A DNA stretch of 64,000 nucleotides, from contig NC_081835.1 in the NCBI RefSeq assembly GCF_030867095.1, positions 18,732,501-18,796,500 of the forward strand. Direction: 5' to 3'. The stretch's first letter is position 1; every line of letters begins with the position of its first letter. A program made the position numbers and the translations under genes. This stretch comes from Alligator mississippiensis. Lineage: Eukaryota > Chordata > Crocodylia > Alligatoridae. This document shows, in pieces, positions 59,600-64,000 of this stretch. The notes beneath the pieces were generated by a model, which saw only the letters and a program-made list of their open reading frames with translations, made no database searches and was not told the origin of the DNA.

Positions 59600-59822
59600 T
59601 AGGCCTGCGTCACACAGGGGAAGAGAACAGATGCTGAAGGGGAGAGTGAACTGGAGATGACCAAGGTTTTCTTCCACTGTTCCTCTCTTACTTGCAGCCT
59701 CCAGCATTTAAGGTCCAGGATGTTCTGATCCAGAGGTGGTACCCCTAGGTCTCATGCTCAATAGCTACTGCTGCCCCTTTCCTTCAAGAATTTGTCCAAT
59801 CCCTTTTTGAATCTGGCTAGAC
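59600..59822 (+). mobile_element. LINE-like 3' repeat, left piece of interrupted copy
   Basis: Ends 'ccaatccctttttgaatctg'. As I recall the reptile repeat, its continuation would be a 'cttcacaacatc…tggcaatgagttcca' block, and a similar block appears at 62645-62690. The element therefore seems split by the insertion between them. Confidence 0.45.
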
Positions 59823-60078
59823 CAGGGGTGGGCAATTATTTCAGCTGGAGGGTCGCATAGTGACATTTGATGAGCCATCAAGGGCACAGCTCCTCCCCTT
59901 GACAGGTGCCCCGCCACCTAATTGCCATCTTGAGATTGGAAGCCCCACTCCTAACCCCTGACTTTTGCCACTGGAAGTCCCACTCCTTGCCCCCAGAAGT
60001 ACTCCTTTTGGGAGGTGGGGGATACCATATTAGAACCAGAAAAAAAATCATATAGTAAAAATCAAACATCTACTATAA

Positions 60079-60817
60079 CAGGGTTACCATACATTTGGGT
60101 TTTCTGGACATGTCCTCCTTTTGGATTCTCCCATCTCTGTCTCAATGTTTTTTTAAAATACCAAAAAATGCCCGGGATTTTACTCTGCTCAGGATCAATG
60201 TTTTTCCTGGCACTTCCCATCTTGCCCTAGCAAAGAGCTACTTGGGGCTGGAAGGAGCAGGGGAAGGGAGATTGGAGGCAGAGGCATCAAGTGATAGTAG
60301 GACCAGCCCTGGCAGCTGCATGCAGGTAAGTCTGTGGGGGCAGGGGTTGGAGGGCCAGGGCTTGGGGACTGTCTGGGGGGTTCTGTGTGTGTGTGTGCAC
60401 ACACGTGTGGCAGAGGTTTGTGGAGGGGATGGGTGTGAGTGGGGTGCCTGCTGGCACCGGGGGAAGCACAGTGTCTGGGCAATGGGGCTGTGGCAGGACA
60501 GGGAGAGCAACTGCCCCTCCAGCAGGGGAAGGGGGTCCTCTGGGGACAGCAGGGAGCTGTATGGCCAGGCTGGCGGCACTGGGACTGGTGCCTGTGCTTG
60601 CAGGGGTGGGACAGCTGGGAGATGCTGCAGAGCTGGGGGGCCATAGGGCTGCAGATCAAGAGTGAGACACACTGGCAGGGCTGGGGGGCTGTGGCTTGGG
60701 AGTGAGGGGAAAGGGCAGGGCACCGGCATATCACTGCCTGCCCTGAACAATCATATTACCTGCCCCCGCTCCCCAACAGGTGTCCTCTTTTTTGAAACTG
60801 GAAACATGGAAACCCTA
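60079..60817 (+). mobile_element. GC-rich DNA transposon-like repeat, copy 2
   Basis: The left end CAGGGTTACCATACATTTGG and right end 'gaaacatggaaaccctaa' are imperfect inverted repeats. The body aligns with 8914-9787: the 'gggattttactctgctc' block, 'gcaggtaagtctgtgggggc', 'gagggccagggcttgggga', and the 'ctggcagggctggggggctg' block. Both flanks contain TATAACA, a possible but offset target duplication. Confidence 0.7.
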
Positions 60818-60991
60818 AATATAACATATTTTAATTTTATTACAAAAAATATTTTTCTCCTCATGAATGGGTGTTTGCATAGTGTATATAGAGGTGACTG
60901 CATAATAGCTCCAAATAAAGTCTTACTCTTGTATAATCTGTGTGGGAGGGATGTGGTTGGGGGAGTGGGTATTGGGGGTGGGATTTAGAGG

Positions 60992-61342
60992 GGTGATCTG
61001 GAAGCTTCCTATCTTCAGGACAAGGCAACCGAACTTCATCTTCAGCCTCCTCTACAGCTCCTTCAGTCCTTGCCCTCTGCTGGGACTGACTACCAGTTCC
61101 TGAAGTCATGGTGGGATTTTTCCAGAGATGCTCACTAGTCTGCTAGGTGTTGAACTGAGCTCACCAAACCCAGCTCACACCAGCCACCAGATAACTCCTA
61201 GCTGGTGACAGCGGATCTCAGCTGGATTCTGGCCAGTTGCCCAGGATGACAGGAGACACCCAATTCCTAGTCTCACTTAGGGCAACCAAACACTCCAGCC
61301 ACGTCAAAACTGACTGCCCAAACCGAGCCACTTAAAGGCCTG
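60992..61342 (+). repeat. Dispersed 350-bp repeat, copy B
   Basis: A direct-orientation copy of 56664-57020. It ends exactly at the start of a (TG)n run instead of the palindromic element that follows copy A. Confidence 0.85.
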
Positions 61343-61530
61343 TGTGTGTGTGTGTGTGTGTGAATGAGGGGTTTGTGAAAAGGTGTGGATGTGTGTATGG
61401 GTGGGTGTGGGGTTTGTGGGGGGCGGCTGTGAAGGTTGTGAGTGTGTTTGTAGGAGGGTCTGTGGGGGGGGTGTGGGGTTTGTGGGGAGATGGGAGGTGT
61501 CAGGTTTGTGGGAGGGTGTAGGTCCTCCCC
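61340..61530. repeat. (TG)n and GT-G-rich low-complexity tract
   Basis: About eleven TG units followed by G-rich GTGGG/GTGTGG sequence. Confidence 0.9.
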
Positions 61531-61779
61531 CCGCACTCCTCCCCCCCAGCATACAGCTCCTCCAGGCAGCAGCAACAGCAGCAGGCTCTCAGGGCACTCA
61601 TGGCCCATGGCAAGCAGAGCCCCCTGGCAGCACGTGGCTCTGGCTGAGTCCCGAGAGCTGCAGGTGGCAGCACAGAACCTGCCTGGCTCGGACCAATGGC
61701 ACATGCCTTTGTGCCAAAGCAGGCTGGCTCCATGCCAGTACATGGGGCTTCTGGCACTGCAGGCAGGAGCTGCATTATC

Positions 61780-62500
61780 AGCCTGGACCAGGCCAGCTCT
61801 GTGCCTCCATGTGGGGCTTCCAGCACTCCAGTGGGGAGCCACACGTGAAGGCATGGAGCCAGCCTGGCCCAGCTGTGCGTGCTCCCAGCTTCAGTGCCAG
61901 GACCCATAGGTGCTGGCACAGAGCCAGCCGGCTGGCCCAATGGCACACTGCTCCTGGGAGGAGAGCTGGGAGCCACATGTGGAAGCACAGAGCCTACCCA
62001 GCCCTATGGTGCGAGGACTAAGAGCTGTGGGGAGTTTGTGGGGGAGTCCCATGCCATTGGGCTGGCCAGGCTCTGTGCTTCCACGTGCGGCTCCCTACTG
62101 GAGTCCTGGAAGCCCCACGTGGAGGCATGAAACTGGCCAAGATCATCTGATGGCGCATAGCTCCCACCTGCAGTGCTGGAAGCCCCATGTGCTGGCACAG
62201 AGCCAGCCTGGTCTGGCTTGAAGGCCCCTACCAGTGGACCGGCTCAGTGCCAGGGGCTCAGAGCACCTGCCATGGGCCATGAGTGCTCCGAGGGCCTGCT
62301 GCCCACTGCTATCAAAATTGGTGGGAGCTGTGCACCATGATGGGGAAGGGGGAAGGCATGTGAGGGAGACCCATGCCTCCCCCGCTCCCCTTCCTACTCA
62401 AGAGCTGCCCAGTCACACACCATCATGTTCAGTGCCTCCACATGGGGCTCCCAGCTGGAGTGCTGGGAGCCCCACGGAGGTGGAGGCACAGAACCCACTT
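61780..62500. repeat. Alternating-orientation GC-rich module array
   Basis: A module like 'ctgtgcctccatgtggggct … ccagcactcc' recurs forward near 61800, 62074 and 62430. Its reverse complement 'ggagccacatgtggaagcac … agagcc' recurs near 61836, 61968, 62108, 62178 and 62468. Many units carry CACGTG or CATGTG at the centre. Non-coding; the long ORFs result from high GC. Confidence 0.65.
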
Positions 62501-62636
62501 CTGAAAGCTCGCATCTCCCTCTGGCTTTCAGAGGGGCAGCTGCGGGCTGGTAATAATTGTTTTTTGGAGGGGTCCCGCAAGCCAGATAGAATGGCCTGTT
62601 GGGCTGGAGCCAGCCCGCAGGCAAAATACAGCCTAC

Positions 62637-62865
62637 TAAACGGTCAACTTCCACAGCATCTGGTGGCAATGAGGTCCAAACTTAAATTACATGCGGGGTG
62701 AAAAACAACTTCCTTGTGTTAGTATTAAATTTACTACCAATTAGTTTTTATATTATAACCCTAGTTCTTATTTTAAGAGAGAGAGTAAACAATACATCCT
62801 GTTCACTTTCTCTTCACCATTCAGCATTTTGTAAACCCATCTCATGTCTCCCCTGGCAGCGTGGA
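62637..62865 (+). mobile_element. LINE-like 3' repeat, right piece of interrupted copy
   Basis: 'catctggtggcaatgaggtc', 'gaaaaacaacttccttgtgt', 'ctagttcttattttaagaga' and 'cattttgtaaacccatctca' follow the order of a widespread reptile LINE-like 3' repeat that I cannot name with certainty. Confidence 0.5.
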
Positions 62866-63290
62866 GGAACCACAGGGCAACCCAGGCGCAAGAAGGGTCC
62901 AGCAACAGCGAAGGGGAGGTAGCCACTTTTCCCCTGCACCAAGCGGCAGCTTCTGTCCAGCTGCCACCGCTACTGCTACTGCTACTGCCGCTGCACAGTG
63001 TGGGCAGGCGAGTCCAGAGCAGGCGCAAGGTGGGCCAGGGTCGGGGCTGCGCACGCGGGTCCCCACTGGTACCATGGGGCTGGGGCCAGCGGTGGCAGCA
63101 GCCAGAAGGAGCCACTGCTGCATGGGCTGCCTAGGAAGGCTGGAGCCACCCCAGTCCTACTGCATGCCCAAAGGACGCCACAGGCCGGATGGCACCTGGG
63201 CCAGGCAGGACTGAGGGACTCACCATGCTCTGGACAAAGTCCCTCCGCGGGCCAAATCTGGCCCATGCGGTGTATTTTGCCCATCCCTGG
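62866..63290. mobile_element. GC-rich hAT-like insert ending GCCCATCCCTGG
   Basis: A GC-rich block ending 'gggccaaatctggcccatgc' and 'tattttgcccatccctgg', the inverse of the hAT-type CCAGGGRTGGGCAA terminus. The sequence after it ('cctagcctctctaatc') resembles the continuation of the interrupted LINE-like repeat. Left border undefined. Confidence 0.4.
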
Positions 63291-63379
63291 CCTAGCCTCT
63301 CTAATCAATGCAGGGATAAGTGATGTCCTGTCTCCCTAAACACCTTCTGCAAATTTTTACTGGATAAAGGACTCTACTT

Positions 63380-64000
63380 CCTGCCCTAAACTACATTCCC
63401 GTGCTGAACGGCTATGGAGGCTCCCGTCTCCTGACAGACATGGCCGAAGGGCAGGGCTGCCCCAGAGAGCCGTGAATGGGAACTCCCCGCTACACGCAGA
63501 CTCGTACCCACCCATCCAGGGTTTGTTCTGCTGTGCGGCTCCAGTCCGTGAACTAAACCCAATGGAGGGAAGCCGAACCAATTTGATCCAGGGAAAGACT
63601 GTCTTCACGCAGACCCGCACCAGGATCTCCACGTCACAGAGGTTCGACGGTCTGGGATGTATCAGCTCCAAGGATGAGAAGGCCCTTGGCAGGGTCGGAC
63701 AGGGGGTGCACAGGGCGCGGGGCTGAGCCCTGCTGCATGTGGGCGGAGAGAAAAGCAATCCCAGGAGATCTGTCAGCTGGTGGCTGCAATGCCCGAGCAA
63801 AAGGTGTCCCGGGCAGCCAGGCCACGTAGGATGCGAAGCCCTGAGGGAAGAGGGTGGGCGGCAGGATGGAGAAACAGGGCATGAGCAATAAGGTGCAATC
63901 AGATCCGGAGCGGGTGCATTGGTGCAGCTGCACCTCCCCCCATTTCGGACTGTTTGCAACCCAGGGGCTTCTGGGGACTTTTTTATCATTCCCCAAAACA
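63380..64000. other. CpG-rich segment of unknown nature at window end
   Basis: Roughly 20 CpG dinucleotides fall within about 350 bases (63390-63740), a density otherwise seen only at the two gene promoters. A 210-codon minus-strand frame spans 63357-63989, but I recognise no domain. It could be a promoter/first exon of a neighbouring gene, or an unmethylated or young repeat. Confidence 0.4.

Larger units (their letters stand above)
59823..62636. mobile_element. Composite hAT-like insertion with nested repeats
   Basis: The left end CCAGGGGTGGGCAATTATTT is a hAT-type terminus. The right end is probably the 'gagccagcccgcaggcaaaa' block near 62610-62632. Inside lie the GGTTACC element (60079-60817), a copy of the 350-bp repeat, a GT-rich tract and a GC-rich array. 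Possible decayed target copies GGCTAGAC and TACTAAAC flank it. Boundaries are tentative. Confidence 0.45.

Noticed and set aside
61273-62021. Long overlapping ORFs on both strands
   Set aside because: They arise from the GT-rich tract and the GC-rich module array.
51440-64000. MCM2, the divergent neighbour of TPRA1 in mammals
   Set aside because: Expected on the plus strand, but none of its hallmark motifs (zinc finger, Walker A, SRFD) is encoded in any frame here.

Overview
The window is vertebrate nuclear DNA. It has split genes with GT-AG introns, CpG-rich promoters, microsatellites and many interspersed repeats. The repeat set points to a non-mammalian amniote: CR1 LINE 3' ends finishing in ATTCTATG octamers, a Tx1-like LINE tail, CORE-SINE/MIR-like pieces, hAT-type MITEs, and short repeats that begin with a 'gtagccgtgttggtct'-like head. 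I favour a crocodilian, with turtle second. The species call is an inference.

Two protein-coding genes are recognisable, both on the minus strand and arranged head to tail. (1) CHCHD6 (MIC25, a mitochondrial MICOS subunit): its CpG promoter and exon 1 lie near 22 kb and exons 2-4 at 20.1, 18.3 and 16.7 kb. The exons for the rest of the coiled coil and the CHCH domain are not seen and should lie beyond position 1. (2) TPRA1 (TPRA40/GPR175, a seven-pass membrane protein): the complete coding region, 384 codons in ten coding exons, runs from 44168 down to 30547. A probable untranslated first exon sits in a CpG island at about 51.1 kb, and a long 3' UTR probably ends near 27.7 kb. All ten coding exons join in frame with canonical splice sites.

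Layout: 1-16.6 kb is CHCHD6 intron rich in repeats, including a 1.16-kb hAT-like foldback transposon with a perfect 8-bp target duplication at 11.0-12.2 kb. 16.6-22 kb holds CHCHD6 exons 1-4. 22.3-27.7 kb is the intergenic spacer. 27.7-51.2 kb is TPRA1. From 51.4 kb to the end I recognise no gene. That stretch is repeat-dense: a CR1 copy, a Tx1-like fragment, hAT MITEs, hairpins, and a nested insertion complex at 59.6-63.3 kb. The last 600 bases are CpG-rich and unexplained.

The two genes do not form a functional pathway: CHCHD6 shapes mitochondrial cristae, whereas TPRA1 is a membrane protein linked to Hedgehog signalling and early development. I see no operon, CRISPR array, phage, bacterial system or viral gene. 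The more unusual signals are structural: a GGGGCC hexanucleotide run just inside TPRA1 intron 1 beside a 700-bp CA-rich tract, a predicted upstream ORF overlapping the TPRA1 start, and a short-repeat family several of whose copies are snap-back inverted duplications.
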